In this document: positions 7,649-16,201 of the stretch, piece after piece
Position numbering within the stretch: the first letter of the stretch is position 1
Layout: each line of letters begins with the position of its first letter
Assembly (NCBI GenBank): GCA_963752045.1
Contig: CAVVWN010000008.1
Location: forward strand, 434,001-498,000
Direction of reading: 5' to 3'
DNA length: 64,000 nt
DNA from: DATKDF01 sp963752045
GTDB taxonomy: Bacteria > Acidobacteriota > Vicinamibacteria > Vicinamibacterales > SCN-69-37
The notes under the pieces: model-generated
Seen by the model: only the letters and a program-made list of their open reading frames with translations
The model's database searches: none
Told to the model about the DNA's origin: nothing
Program-made: the position numbers and the translations under genes

Positions 7649-9770
7649 CTGCAGAGCCGGGCAGGATCACTTCCTCGAGGTCCGGGCAGTAGGCCACGGG
7701 CGTGTCCAGGGCACCCACCCGGCGCACGGGGGCGTCGAGGTATTCGAACAGGTCGCTGGCCACCCGTGCGGCCAGCTCCGCGCCAAACCCGCACGTCAGC
7801 TGGTCTTCGTGGGCGATCACCACGCGACTGGTCTTCCGTACGGCCTCGGCGATGCCCTCCCAGTCGAATGGCATGATGGTGCGCAGGTCGATGACCATCA
7901 CGCTCACGCCGTCCTTTTCGGCCTGCTGGGCGGCAAGCAATGAGCGCTGCACGAGCGCGCCCCAGGTGACGACCACCACGTCCGTGCCGTCGCGCTTCAC
8001 GGCAGACTTCCCGAACGGGATCATGTAGCCCGCGCCCGGGTACTCGCCCTTGTTGTAGGTCTGGCGGTACAGGTGCTTGTGCTCGAGGAACATCACCGGG
8101 TCGTCGCAGCGAATCGCCGTTCGCAGCAGGCCCGCGGCGTCCTGGGCGTTTGACGGGAAGGCGATGCGCAGGCCGGGGCAGTGCGCGAAGATGCTTTCGC
8201 CAGACTGACTGTGGTACGGGGCGCCGCCGCGCAGGTAGCCGCCGATGGCCGTGCGAACCACGAGCGGGCACGAGAAGTTGTTGCCCGATCGATATCGCAT
8301 CATCGCCACTTCGTTGCGCAGCTGCATCATGGCGGGCCAGATGTAGTCGAAGAACTGGATTTCGACGACGGGCTTGATGCCGCGCGTGGCCATGCCTGCC
8401 GCGCGGCCGATGATGTTGGCCTCCGCCAGCGGCGAGTTGAACACCCGCTCGCCGCCAAAGGCACGCTGCAGGCCGTGGGTGACCTTGAAGACACCGCCCT
8501 TGCCCTTGACCTCTTCGAGCTTCTCCTCGTGGGTGGCGTCGGCTACATCCTCACCGAACATCACGATGCGCGGGTTGAGCGCCATTTCGTCGTGCAATGT
8601 CCGGTTGATGGCGGCCACCATCGTGTCGGGCTTGCCCTCCGGTGAGGCGGCCGTCTCGAAGGCGGCGCCGGCCGGATCGACATCGGGCGAGTAGACCCAC
8701 AGCCCAGCCGAGTCCTTGTCCGGTTTGGGCGCCCGCACGGCCGCGTCGGCCGCGTCATTCACCTCGCGGTCCACCTCTTTGGCGATCGCGGCGAGGTCGG
8801 CCTCCGAGGCGAGGCCTTCGGCCTGAAGGAACGTCGCGAACTTCCTGATCGGGTCGCGTTCGGCCTCGTCGGCCCGCTCAGCCTTGGTCTTGTACAGCCG
8901 TTCGTCGTCGGAGAGCGAGTGCGAGTACGGACGAACCACGGTGGCGTGGACGAGTGCCGGCCCCTTGCGCTCGCGGCACCAGCCGACGGCTTCCCGCATG
9001 GTGCGGTAGCTCTCGAGGAGGTCGGTGCCGTCCGTCCTGAGCACTTTCAGGCCCGGAAACGACTCCACCAGCGTCGACACGCTCCCGCCCGGCGTCTGCA
9101 CGTCAACCGGCACCGAGATGGCGTAGCCGTTGTCTTCCACCATGAAGATCACCGGCAGGCTTCGCACGCACGCCGTCGACAGCGCCTCCCAGAACTCGCC
9201 TTCGCTCGTCGTGCCGTCGCCCAGGGAGACGTAGACGACTTCGTCGCGCTCGAACTTCGACGCGCGGTCGGGAATGTCCTCGAGGCGCTCGTAGAGCCGG
9301 CCGGCCTCGGCGCACCCGATGGCCTGCAGGCACTGCGTGCCGGTCGGGCTCGACTGCGAGACGATGTTGAGCCGGCGGTGCCCCCAGTGGGAAGGCATCT
9401 GCCGCCCGCCGCTGTTCGGGTCGTCCTTGGCGCCGACGGCGCTCAGGAACATCTCGAGCGGCGTCATGCCGAGCTGCAGGCAGAGCGCGCGGTCGCGGTA
9501 GTACGGATAGAACCAGTCGTATCCGGCCCGCAGGTGGAGACCGGCCGCCGTGAGCACGGCCTCATGGCCGGCACCGCTGATCTGGAAGAAGATGAGGCTC
9601 TGGTTCTTGAGCTGGATCTCCTTGTCGTCGATGCGCCGTGAGAGCAGCATCGTGCGGTAGATGTCGACGAGCTGGTCGCGCGAGAGGCCTTCGTAGGCCG
9701 AGGCGGATCCGGCAGGACCGTCAGAAGCGGCGGCGGCAGCTCGATCGTTCGACAAGGCAGGGCTCTTCAT
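7356..9770 (-). CDS. Fused alpha-beta E1 component of a branched-chain-type 2-oxoacid dehydrogenase; C-terminus altered by a frame break
   Basis: One polypeptide carries both E1 subunits. The alpha half (about residues 25-345) has the thiamine diphosphate motif GDGTTSEGEF...EDNGYAISVP. The beta half (about 380-715) has GEDVADATHEEK, NSPLAEANIIGRAAG and VEIQFFDYIWPAM and closes with the transketolase C domain. E1 decarboxylates 2-oxo acids and acylates the lipoyl domain of an E2; no E2 or E3 gene lies nearby. As written the frame runs on to 7356 with an unnatural Arg/Ser-rich tail that is the propeller gene read out of frame. Dropping one base at 7616-7618 would end it at the TGA at 7610-7612 as ILETARY, a normal family end. 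A perfect -10 box on this strand lies at 9832-9837. Confidence 0.85.
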   Translation of the reverse strand: MKSPALSNDRAAAAASDGPAGSASAYEGLSRDQLVDIYRTMLLSRRIDDKEIQLKNQSLIFFQISGAGHEAVLTAAGLHLRAGYDWFYPYYRDRALCLQLGMTPLEMFLSAVGAKDDPNSGGRQMPSHWGHRRLNIVSQSSPTGTQCLQAIGCAEAGRLYERLEDIPDRASKFERDEVVYVSLGDGTTSEGEFWEALSTACVRSLPVIFMVEDNGYAISVPVDVQTPGGSVSTLVESFPGLKVLRTDGTDLLESYRTMREAVGWCRERKGPALVHATVVRPYSHSLSDDERLYKTKAERADEAERDPIRKFATFLQAEGLASEADLAAIAKEVDREVNDAADAAVRAPKPDKDSAGLWVYSPDVDPAGAAFETAASPEGKPDTMVAAINRTLHDEMALNPRIVMFGEDVADATHEEKLEEVKGKGGVFKVTHGLQRAFGGERVFNSPLAEANIIGRAAGMATRGIKPVVEIQFFDYIWPAMMQLRNEVAMMRYRSGNNFSCPLVVRTAIGGYLRGGAPYHSQSGESIFAHCPGLRIAFPSNAQDAAGLLRTAIRCDDPVMFLEHKHLYRQTYNKGEYPGAGYMIPFGKSAVKRDGTDVVVVTWGALVQRSLLAAQQAEKDGVSVMVIDLRTIMPFDWEGIAEAVRKTSRVVIAHEDQLTCGFGAELAARVASDLFEYLDAPVRRVGALDTPVAYCPDLEEVILPGSADVLAAILETARVLTRQRLPPSPSSAWGRSAGLRRSRPRRRSKRSRPSADCRPTSSASFASRSDLPSRRQASTSSSTGARTPCTPSTGTNAKSGASSR

Positions 9771-9831
9771 CCGTGACGGTCCTCGTTCGCGTACCTGTAT
9801 TCATGTTGCCCGGCCGCGGGCCGAACGCCGA

Positions 9832-9837
9832 ATTATA
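9832..9837 (-). promoter_or_regulatory. -10 box of the E1 gene promoter
   Basis: A perfect TATAAT on the minus strand about 60 bp before the E1 start, in an otherwise GC-rich spacer (9771-9927). No good -35 hexamer is seen at the proper distance. It faces away from the cupin promoter 40 bp to the right, so the spacer is a divergent promoter region. Confidence 0.55.
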
Positions 9838-9875
9838 CCCTCCGCGTGCCGCCGCAGAGCTAGCGGTACGGGTGG

Positions 9876-9881
9876 TATAAT
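9876..9881 (+). promoter_or_regulatory. Extended -10 box of the cupin-lemA-M48 operon promoter
   Basis: A perfect TATAAT preceded by TGG, that is the extended -10 form TGnTATAAT, at 9873-9881. The -35 region is poor, which an extended -10 can offset. Transcription would begin near 9888, only about five bases before the ATG of a 12-codon reading frame at 9893 that overlaps the cupin start. Confidence 0.6.
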
Positions 9882-9892
9882 CGCGACCTACC

Positions 9893-9931
9893 ATGCCACG
9901 CGAGACCCTCGCCGCGCGGCGCAGGCCATGA
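9893..9931 (+). CDS. Possible 12-codon leader peptide overlapping the cupin start
   Basis: ATG at 9893 opens a short frame reading MPRETLAARRRP, whose TGA (9929-9931) overlaps the cupin ATG (9928-9930) as ATGA. With the promoter -10 box at 9876-9881, the mRNA would start just before this ATG, so it could be read as a leaderless mini-cistron that couples translation into the cupin gene. It is very short and could be chance. Confidence 0.25.
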   Translation: MPRETLAARRRP

Positions 9932-10278
9932 CCAGGCCCGTGTTGCTCGCGCGGTGGGAAGCGCTTCCCCTCGAGAAGGTCACCGAGATGATGGCGCGCA
10001 AGACCGTGCGCGGCGATCGGATCACCTTGACGCAGTCCTATCTCAAGAAGGGGGCGCTCGTGGCGCGGCACGCCCATGAGGGCGAGCAGATGATCTACGT
10101 GCTCCAGGGCGCCCTCTGCGCCGAGCTCGACGGCCGGGAAGTGATGGTGCGTGAAGGCGAGCTGCTCCAGGTGCCGGCCGGGACATCACATCAGGCCGAA
10201 GCGCTCGATGATACGTTCGTGCTCGACGTCAGGACGGAGCCCGGCGGCTCCACTGCCGCCGGCGAGGAGGTCCCATGA
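9928..10278 (+). CDS. Small single-domain cupin protein
   Basis: 116 residues forming one cupin barrel. Motif 1 is present around residues 48-65 (ARHAHEGEQMIYVLQG; the His-x-His-x3-Glu arrangement supplies metal ligands) and motif 2 around 85-93 (VPAGTSHQAEA). Such small cupins bind a metal and act as isomerases, dioxygenases or sensors; the substrate is unknown. It starts the operon with lemA, whose ATG overlaps this gene's stop by four bases. No Shine-Dalgarno is obvious ahead of the start; coupling to the 12-codon leader frame is possible. Confidence 0.8.
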   Translation: MTRPVLLARWEALPLEKVTEMMARKTVRGDRITLTQSYLKKGALVARHAHEGEQMIYVLQGALCAELDGREVMVREGELLQVPAGTSHQAEALDDTFVLDVRTEPGGSTAAGEEVP

Positions 10279-10841
10279 CCGGTTTCATCATTCTGCTCGG
10301 CGCGCTGGCCGTCCTGGCCATGTGGGTCATCGGCGTCTACAACCGGTTGGTCGGGCTTCGAAATCAGAAAGAGAACGGCTGGCGGCAGATTGACGTGCAG
10401 CTCAAGCGGCGCCACGACCTCATTCCAAACCTGGTGAACACGGTGCGCGGCGCCATGGAGTTCGAGCGCGACACGCTCACGGCCGTGATGGACGCCCGCG
10501 CCAGAGCGATGGCCGCAACGGGGCCGGCGGAGGCAGGCCGGACCGAAGGCGCGCTCACGCAGGCCCTCGGGCGCCTCTTTGCCCTCGCCGAGAATTACCC
10601 GCAGCTCACCGCCAACGAGAACGTGCGGATGCTCCAGGAGGAGCTCGCCTCGACCGAGAACAAGGTCGGGTTCGCGCGCCAGTTCTACAACGACATCGCC
10701 ACCAAGTACAACATCGCGCGCGAGGTCTTCCCGGCCAACATGGTGGCCGGATTCTTCCACTTCGGCCCCGCCGAGCTCTTCGAAGTGACCGAGCCGGCCG
10801 AGCGCCAGGTGCCGGCCGTCGACCTGTCGATGAAGAAGTGA
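10275..10841 (+). CDS. lemA: LemA family protein
   Basis: 188 residues. One N-terminal membrane helix (about 3-24, FIILLGALAVLAMWVIGVYN) is followed by the family hallmark NRLVGLRNQKENGWRQIDVQ and LKRRHDLIPNLVNTVRG. The rest is an alpha-helical bundle, with LTANENVRMLQEELASTENK and the C-terminal NMVAGFFHFG...FEV typical of LemA. LemA proteins are membrane-anchored helical proteins often encoded beside M48 peptidases, as here, where the next gene is an M48 protease 49 bp downstream. Their function is not settled. The start overlaps the cupin stop (ATGA). Confidence 0.92.
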   Translation: MTGFIILLGALAVLAMWVIGVYNRLVGLRNQKENGWRQIDVQLKRRHDLIPNLVNTVRGAMEFERDTLTAVMDARARAMAATGPAEAGRTEGALTQALGRLFALAENYPQLTANENVRMLQEELASTENKVGFARQFYNDIATKYNIAREVFPANMVAGFFHFGPAELFEVTEPAERQVPAVDLSMKK

Positions 10842-10890
10842 GACAGGCCGGCCCCGCTCGTCCGGCGGCCGGACCGGTCGAGGCGCGGCG

Positions 10891-11869
10891 ATGAATCTCC
10901 TCGAACAGCAGGCAGCCAACAGGCGGCGCACGTGGATCGTGATGGCGGCGTTCATCGCCGTCGTCGCCCTGGTCGGCGCGGGCGTCGATCTGTTCATCGT
11001 GGGCGGAGGCGAGACGTTCGTGCCCGTGGCCAGCCTGCTCGCCGTCGGCGTCTCGGGTACGCACGCCTGGTGGGGGCTGCGGCACGGCGACCGTTCCGTT
11101 CTGCGTTCGGCGCAGGCGGTGCCGGTCGCCGAGCGAATCAGCCGGGCGGCGACGGCCGACGACCGTCACGGGTTCCGGCAGTTCGAGAACATCGTCGAGG
11201 AAATGGCGATTGCCGCGGGCCTGCCGAAACCTGCCGTCTGGGTGATTCCCGACAGCGATCCGAATGCGTTCGCCACCGGCCGCGATCCGGACCATGCGTC
11301 GATTGCCGTCACCGAAGGGCTCGTGCGCGACGCTCACTCGCGAAGAATTGCAGGGGGTCGTGGCGCACGAGATGGCGCACATCCGCAACTACGACATCAG
11401 GCTGATGACCGTGGTCGCCGCGCTCGTCGGCGCCGTTCTGCTGCTCTCCGACTGGGCCACGCGCACGATGCGGTTTGGCGGCGGACGGCGCGGCCGTTCG
11501 CGCGGGCGCGACCAGGGCGGCGGCGCCATCGTCGTGATCGTCATGATCGTGTGGATCGCGGCCGTCGTACTGGCTCCGGTCATCGGCCGCCTGCTCGCGC
11601 TGGCGGTCTCGCGCCGGCGGGAGTACCTCGCTGATGCCACCGGGGCCGAGCTCACGAGGAATCCGCTGGCCCTCGCGAGCGCGCTCGAGAAGATCGAAGC
11701 GGCCGTGGCTCCGACACCGGCCATCAAGCGCGGGTCCGCTCACCTGTGCATCGCCGACCCGATGGGGTTCCGCATCGACAACCGCGAGGGCTTCTGGGCC
11801 AACCTCTGGGCCACCCATCCTCCCATGGCGCACCGTATAGCTGCGCTTCGCGCGATGGGCTACGAGTGA
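10891..11869 (+). pseudogene. HtpX-like M48 membrane metalloprotease, interrupted by a one-base frame break
   Basis: The first part (10891 to about 11325) encodes two N-terminal membrane helices and the start of the catalytic domain, ending in DPNAFATGRDPDHASIAVTEG. The second part continues in the next frame with LTREELQGVVAHEMAHIRNYD, which contains the zinc motif HEMAH, then two further membrane segments and RREYLADATGAELT, the third zinc ligand. Skipping one base around 11326-11331 joins the two into one HtpX-like protein of about 325 residues (VRTLTREELQG). M48 proteases of this type degrade damaged membrane proteins from the inner membrane. Because all motifs survive, a sequence error is more likely than a dead gene. 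The stop overlaps the convergent membrane-protein gene by 10 bp. Confidence 0.8.
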
Positions 11870-13176
11870 GGGGGCAGAGCCTTCAGGTGCTTCAGCCCGC
11901 CGACGAAGATCCCGATGCCCGCTGCCGAGGCGAGCACGGTGAGGTCGATCCCCGTCAGGCGGCGGTCGACGAGCGGCGGTGAGCCGTCACCGAGGCCGTA
12001 GAAGATGTACATATTGAAGGCCGTGAAGATGGAGACGGCCCAGAAGGCCCATCGATAGCGCGGATCGAGCCCGGCGGCGAGCGCGAGGACGGGAACGGCC
12101 AGATAAAGGTGGTTCTCGTGCACCTGCACGCCGAGCAGGAAGTACGCGAACACGCACCATCCGGCGAGAAACGCGAGGCTGCCGAGCCTCTGCTCTCCAC
12201 GTCCGCGCCAGAGCAGCCAGAGGATGGCGCCAACGACGAGCAACGTGCCAAGGAGCTTCGGATTAGGGTAGCCGACTTCCATGAGCCGGCTGATCTGCAG
12301 AATCCGAACGGGTGTCGTGAGCGCTTCGGCCCAGCCGATGTCGGCCGCGGCGTACGCGGACCTGACGACCCACGTGACGATCCACCAGACATTCAATCCG
12401 TTGCCCGAGACCATGTCGTGTGCCGCCAGCCGGCCGAGCGCCTGGATCATGTTCGGCAGCGCGCCGCGGAGCGCGAACGGCAGAACGACGATCGCCGTGA
12501 CGGCCAGGCCTGCGGCGACGAAGGCCGCAAGCGCGCCCACGGCCCGCGTGCGATGCTGAGAGAACACGGCAAGGGCGACGACCGGAAGGACGAAGACGGC
12601 CTGGGCTTTGGTCAGCACCGCCGCGGCGATGAGCGCGCCGGCGATGGCCGGGTGGCCGGTCCCGGCTGAAAGCAGGGCGGCCGCGGCCGGCATCGCCATT
12701 TCCGCATCCAGGTATCCCAGGCCGGCGCCGTTGAGGATGACGGCGGGATTGAGCCAGATGGCAAGCGCCGTCCACGCGGCTGCCGCGGGACCGATGAGCC
12801 GCCGGCCCCACGTGAGCAGCAGGAGCACGAGCCCGAGCTCGGCGAGCACGCCGGGTGTCTTGACGAGCACCGTCAGCAGGGTCGAGTCGGCGAACGCCGG
12901 GTCGATCTCGCGGTACACACGGCCTACGGCCGCCATTTGGTACAGCCCGAGCGGCGGGTACTCGGTCGTGCCTCGCATCTCTCGCCAGACGATCAGTCCG
13001 CGTTCGGGCGGGTCGCCGCCGACGCCGTACATGCTGGTGACGTCCCAGCCGCCGGCAAAGGTCCAGAGCTTCCACGAATCGACGTCTGGCGATCCCGGTC
13101 CGGAGAGAAGCGCCGCGCGAAGGAGCGCGCCGCACACGAGCCCGAGGAGCACCTGCCGGGACGTCGGCCCCGCCAT
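11860..13176 (-). CDS. Polytopic membrane protein, likely lipid-linked-sugar glycosyltransferase (GT-C type)
   Basis: 438 residues with about ten to twelve hydrophobic helices. After TM1, an extracytoplasmic loop carries acidic residues (SPDVDSWKLWTFAGG) and later TTEYPPLGLYQMA; the Y/E-PP-L-Y pattern is common in GT-C mannosyltransferase-like proteins. Helices include LIGPAAAAWTALAIWLNPAV and VHENHLYLAVPVLALAAGLD. The chosen ATG at 13174-13176 overlaps the rhomboid stop by one base (TGATG). The open frame upstream of this point is the rhomboid gene read out of frame. The donor is probably a polyprenyl-phosphate sugar, but this rests on topology only. Confidence 0.7.
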   Translation of the reverse strand: MAGPTSRQVLLGLVCGALLRAALLSGPGSPDVDSWKLWTFAGGWDVTSMYGVGGDPPERGLIVWREMRGTTEYPPLGLYQMAAVGRVYREIDPAFADSTLLTVLVKTPGVLAELGLVLLLLTWGRRLIGPAAAAWTALAIWLNPAVILNGAGLGYLDAEMAMPAAAALLSAGTGHPAIAGALIAAAVLTKAQAVFVLPVVALAVFSQHRTRAVGALAAFVAAGLAVTAIVVLPFALRGALPNMIQALGRLAAHDMVSGNGLNVWWIVTWVVRSAYAAADIGWAEALTTPVRILQISRLMEVGYPNPKLLGTLLVVGAILWLLWRGRGEQRLGSLAFLAGWCVFAYFLLGVQVHENHLYLAVPVLALAAGLDPRYRWAFWAVSIFTAFNMYIFYGLGDGSPPLVDRRLTGIDLTVLASAAGIGIFVGGLKHLKALPPHS

Positions 13177-13922
13177 CAGTGGATGCGCTTGTCGTGGTCG
13201 TCGCGTCCGCCCCGATGGACATCGAAGCGGCGGCGCATCCGGTCCATGCGCCAGCGGGTGAGCCGATACTGAAGTTCGAGCCGGAAGTTGCGCGGTCCCT
13301 TCAGGTAGATCCAGCCGAACAGCATGCCACCGAGGTGCGCGATGTGCGCCACCGGTCCGCCGCCGCCGCTCGCGGCCGACAGGAACGCCATGCCGCCCAT
13401 GAGCAGGGCGAAGACGCGCGCTGGCAGCGGGAAGATGAACATGAACAGCACCTGCCGGTGCGGGAAGAGCATCGCCCAGGCGAGGACCACGCCATACACG
13501 GCGCCGGACGCCCCGACGACCGAGACGACGTAAAGGCCGGCCGTGCCTTCGAACGGCAGCAGCGACACAAACAGTTGCGACAGACCCGCGCCGATGCCGG
13601 TCACCGCGTAGTACTTCGCGAATGCCGTCGTGCCCCATCGCCGCTCGAGATCGACGCCGAACATCCAGAGCGCCAGCATGTTGAACAGGATGTGACCGAA
13701 GCCGCCCGGGTCGTGCACGAACATGTACGTCGCGAGGCGCCAGACCTGCCCGCGGCTGACGACCGCCTCGGGCAGCATGCCGAACGACGACAGAAAGAAG
13801 GTCGGCGAAAACAGCGTCAGGACGAAGACGGCGACATTCGTGTAGATGATGAGCTTGATCGCCGGCGTGAGCGGGCCTGGACCGAACGAGACAGCCCCGC
13901 CGGACGGCGCGTAGCGAGCCAC
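13176..13922 (-). CDS. Rhomboid-family intramembrane serine protease
   Basis: 248 residues with six membrane helices. The catalytic Ser lies in GASGAVYG (about residues 138-145) and the catalytic His in VAHIAHLGGM (about 193-202). The GxSx and HxxG signatures are both intact, and the FGHILFNMLALWMFG motif in helix 2 (about 76-90) is the usual H/N-containing segment. It cleaves membrane proteins within the bilayer; targets are unknown. The tail is basic and His-rich (RRRFDVHRGGRDDHDKRIH). It lies 17 bp after murJ and overlaps the next gene by one base, so murJ, rhomboid and the polytopic protein are probably one operon. Confidence 0.92.
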   Translation of the reverse strand: MARYAPSGGAVSFGPGPLTPAIKLIIYTNVAVFVLTLFSPTFFLSSFGMLPEAVVSRGQVWRLATYMFVHDPGGFGHILFNMLALWMFGVDLERRWGTTAFAKYYAVTGIGAGLSQLFVSLLPFEGTAGLYVVSVVGASGAVYGVVLAWAMLFPHRQVLFMFIFPLPARVFALLMGGMAFLSAASGGGGPVAHIAHLGGMLFGWIYLKGPRNFRLELQYRLTRWRMDRMRRRFDVHRGGRDDHDKRIH

Positions 13923-13939
13923 AGCCGGATGCTAGCAGA

Positions 13940-15514
13940 TCATCGGCGGAAACGGCGCGTGACCCGCTCGACCGCCAGCGTGAATTCCTCGATTCGCAGC
14001 ATCGTGGCCATCAGTCCCAGCGTGGCGACAGCCGCGGCGATGGCGCCGGTGACCCGAGCGAGCCGCGACGCGACGTCCGGATCCGGCAGCAGGGCGTGCA
14101 ACCCCGCCTCGACCCACCAGGCCGCCGCGCCCATCACGGCCGAGGCGAGTGCGATCTTCGCGAACGACGTCAGAACGCGGGCGCCGTCGAGCCCGTCGAT
14201 GCGCCGCGACAGCAGCAGGAGCAGCAGGCCCGCATTGACCGTGGATGCGATGGTCGTGGCGAGCGCCAGGCCGAGGTAGCCGAACGGGCCGACGAAGGCC
14301 AGGCTCAGCACCACGTTGGTGAGAACCGCCGTGACGCTGATCATCACCGGCGTGCGGGCATCCTGCATCGCGTAGAAGCTTGGCGTGGCGATCTTCACGA
14401 TGCTGTAGCCCATCAGGCCTGGCGCGTAGACGAGCAGCGCCGCGGCCACGGCCCGGGTGTCCCCGGCCGTGAACGCGCCGTACTGCAGCGTGAGCTCGAT
14501 GATGGGCGCGGCCAGCACCATCAGGCCCACGCTCGACGGCACGGTCAGCATCAGCATGAGCCGCAGGGCCGCCGAGAGCACCCGACGCATCTGCTGCCAG
14601 GCCTGGCTGCCGGCGTGAAGCGCCAGATCGGGAATCGACGCCGTGCTCACCGACACGCCGAAGATGCCGATCGGCAGGTACATGAACGTGAACGCGTACA
14701 TCAGCCACGACAGGGCCCCTTCGCCCAGCCCGGTGGCCAGAATGGTGCTCACGAGCAGGTTGATCTGTCCGGCGGCCTGGCCAACCGTGCCGGGGCCCAT
14801 CAGGATCAGCACCTCGTGGAGGCCGGCGTCGCGGAGATCGAGCACCCATTGGTGCCGGAATCCGGCGCGATGGAGCGCGGGCCACTGCACAGCCATCTGT
14901 CCGAATCCGCCCAGCACGAAGCCCACGGCCAGCCCGACGACCGGGTGCACGCCGAAGGTGGATCCGACCCAGCTGCTCGTGACGGCGCCAAGAATCAGGC
15001 CGACGTTGAACATGGCCGGCGAGAGCGCTGGCAGGAAGAACCGGCGCATCGCATTGAGCATTCCCATGAACACCGCCGCCAGGGCGATGAGCAGGAGAAA
15101 CGGCATGGTGATGCGCGTGAGTTGGATGGTGAGCTCGAGCTTGCCTGGCGTATCGCCGTAGTCCCCGGCGTACAGCCCCACGAGCGGCTCGGCAAATACC
15201 ACGCCGGCCACGACGATGAGGCCGGTGACAAGGAGCAGGGCGTTGATGACCTGCGAGGCCAGCCGCCAGGCGGCCGCCGGTCCACCCCGCGCGAGCGTGC
15301 GTGTGAACGTCGGGACGAAGGCCGCACTCATCGAGCCTTCGGCGAAGAGCTCCCGCAGGAGCACCGGCAGCCGCGCGGCGACGTTGTAGGCGTCGACGGC
15401 ATCGCCGGCTCCGAAGAAATACGCAATACAGAAGTTACGCGCCAGGCCCAGCACCCGGCTGCCCATCGTCGCGATCCCGATGAGGCCCGCCGAGCGGGCA
15501 AGGCCCAGGCTCAC
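13940..15514 (-). CDS. murJ: Lipid II flippase MurJ
   Basis: 524 residues with about fourteen membrane helices, the size and topology of MurJ/MviN. The N-terminus shows the family pattern GSRVLGLARNFCIAYFFGAG...AYNVAARLPVLLRELFAEG, followed by SAAFVPTF. MurJ moves lipid II across the inner membrane for peptidoglycan assembly, matching the large dcw cluster elsewhere in this window. The start is GTG at 15512-15514 with purines (AGAGG) running into it. An internal ATG at codon 17 is possible but would cut the conserved first helix. It lies beyond the terminator of the yqeY unit. Confidence 0.93.
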   Translation of the reverse strand: MSLGLARSAGLIGIATMGSRVLGLARNFCIAYFFGAGDAVDAYNVAARLPVLLRELFAEGSMSAAFVPTFTRTLARGGPAAAWRLASQVINALLLVTGLIVVAGVVFAEPLVGLYAGDYGDTPGKLELTIQLTRITMPFLLLIALAAVFMGMLNAMRRFFLPALSPAMFNVGLILGAVTSSWVGSTFGVHPVVGLAVGFVLGGFGQMAVQWPALHRAGFRHQWVLDLRDAGLHEVLILMGPGTVGQAAGQINLLVSTILATGLGEGALSWLMYAFTFMYLPIGIFGVSVSTASIPDLALHAGSQAWQQMRRVLSAALRLMLMLTVPSSVGLMVLAAPIIELTLQYGAFTAGDTRAVAAALLVYAPGLMGYSIVKIATPSFYAMQDARTPVMISVTAVLTNVVLSLAFVGPFGYLGLALATTIASTVNAGLLLLLLSRRIDGLDGARVLTSFAKIALASAVMGAAAWWVEAGLHALLPDPDVASRLARVTGAIAAAVATLGLMATMLRIEEFTLAVERVTRRFRR

Positions 15515-15615
15515 CTCTGCGCACCACGTGACACAGAATTGTCACACTTGGACATGGAATCGGCGGCTGCTCGCCGCCGTCCGGCCGGGGCGGCAACGGT
15601 GGCGAGAGGGTACTG

Positions 15616-15655
15616 TACAAAAAGAAGGGGCCTCAACCCCTGCGATTGAGGCCCC
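15616..15655 (-). terminator. Intrinsic terminator after the GNAT-yqeY unit
   Basis: A 10-bp perfect stem GGGGCCTCAA/TTGAGGCCCC (15627-15636 and 15646-15655) with a 9-base loop. On the minus strand it is followed by a T-rich run (TTCTTTTTG, 15618-15626). It lies about 80 bp beyond the yqeY stop and before murJ, in a gene-free spacer (15515-15734). Confidence 0.85.
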
Positions 15656-15669
15656 TGCCCGGAGGATGG

Positions 15670-15695
15670 ATGAAAGACCCTTGCGTGTCTTTCAT
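15670..15695. other. Second small hairpin next to the terminator
   Basis: A perfect 9-bp inverted repeat ATGAAAGAC/GTCTTTCAT (15670-15678, 15687-15695) with an 8-base loop, just upstream of the terminator in the direction of the minus-strand genes. It is AT-richer than its surroundings. It could be an RNA-stabilising 3' hairpin or an operator; nothing decides. Confidence 0.4.
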
Positions 15696-15734
15696 AAATC
15701 TTAGACGCCACTCCTCCTCGAAAAGTTTTCAGGG

Positions 15735-16187
15735 TCACCGCGCGAGCCGATTCTTTACAAACTCGCTGAGGGCCCGACCGTCCACCGTGAGTCCGGCGAG
15801 CGTCGCCATCGCCGCTTTCATGACCTTTCCCATGTCTTTCGGGCCGGCGGCGGCCGTGTCCGAGATGGCCGCTTCGACGGCCGCCGCGATGGCCTGTTCG
15901 TCGGCGGCCGGCGGCAGGTAGCCCTCGAGCAGGCCGACCTCGGCCTGTTCGCGATCGGCCAACTCGGGGCGCCCGCCGGCCCGGAACTGCTCGATCGAGT
16001 CGCGACGCTGCTTGACGAGAGCGCCGACGACCTGCAGGCTCTCGCCCTCGTCGAGCGGCCGGCCCTTCTCGACTTCCCGGTTCATGAGCGCCGCCTTGAG
16101 CATCCGCAGCGGAGCAAGCGCGGCCTGATCGCGGCGTCGCATGGCGTCGGCAATATCGTTGGTGATCCGGTCGACGAAAGTCGGCAT
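15735..16187 (-). CDS. GatB/YqeY domain protein
   Basis: 150 residues, full length for the stand-alone YqeY family. Family signatures are clear: DAMRRRDQAALAPLRMLKAA near the start, VVGALVKQRRDSIEQFR around 55-70, LLEGYLPP near 90, and the end pattern GPKDMGKVMKAAMATLAG...LSEFVKNRLA. The fold matches the tRNA-binding tail of GatB, but the cellular role of free YqeY is not known with certainty. It follows the GNAT gene by 14 bp and is followed by an intrinsic terminator. It is not beside rpsU, its frequent neighbour. Confidence 0.92.
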   Translation of the reverse strand: MPTFVDRITNDIADAMRRRDQAALAPLRMLKAALMNREVEKGRPLDEGESLQVVGALVKQRRDSIEQFRAGGRPELADREQAEVGLLEGYLPPAADEQAIAAAVEAAISDTAAAGPKDMGKVMKAAMATLAGLTVDGRALSEFVKNRLAR

Positions 16188-16201
16188 ATCGGTGTGCCTC
16201 G

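Noticed and set aside
14096..15649. Plus-strand open frame of 517 codons
   Set aside because: Antisense to murJ; no motif, and it runs through the terminator.
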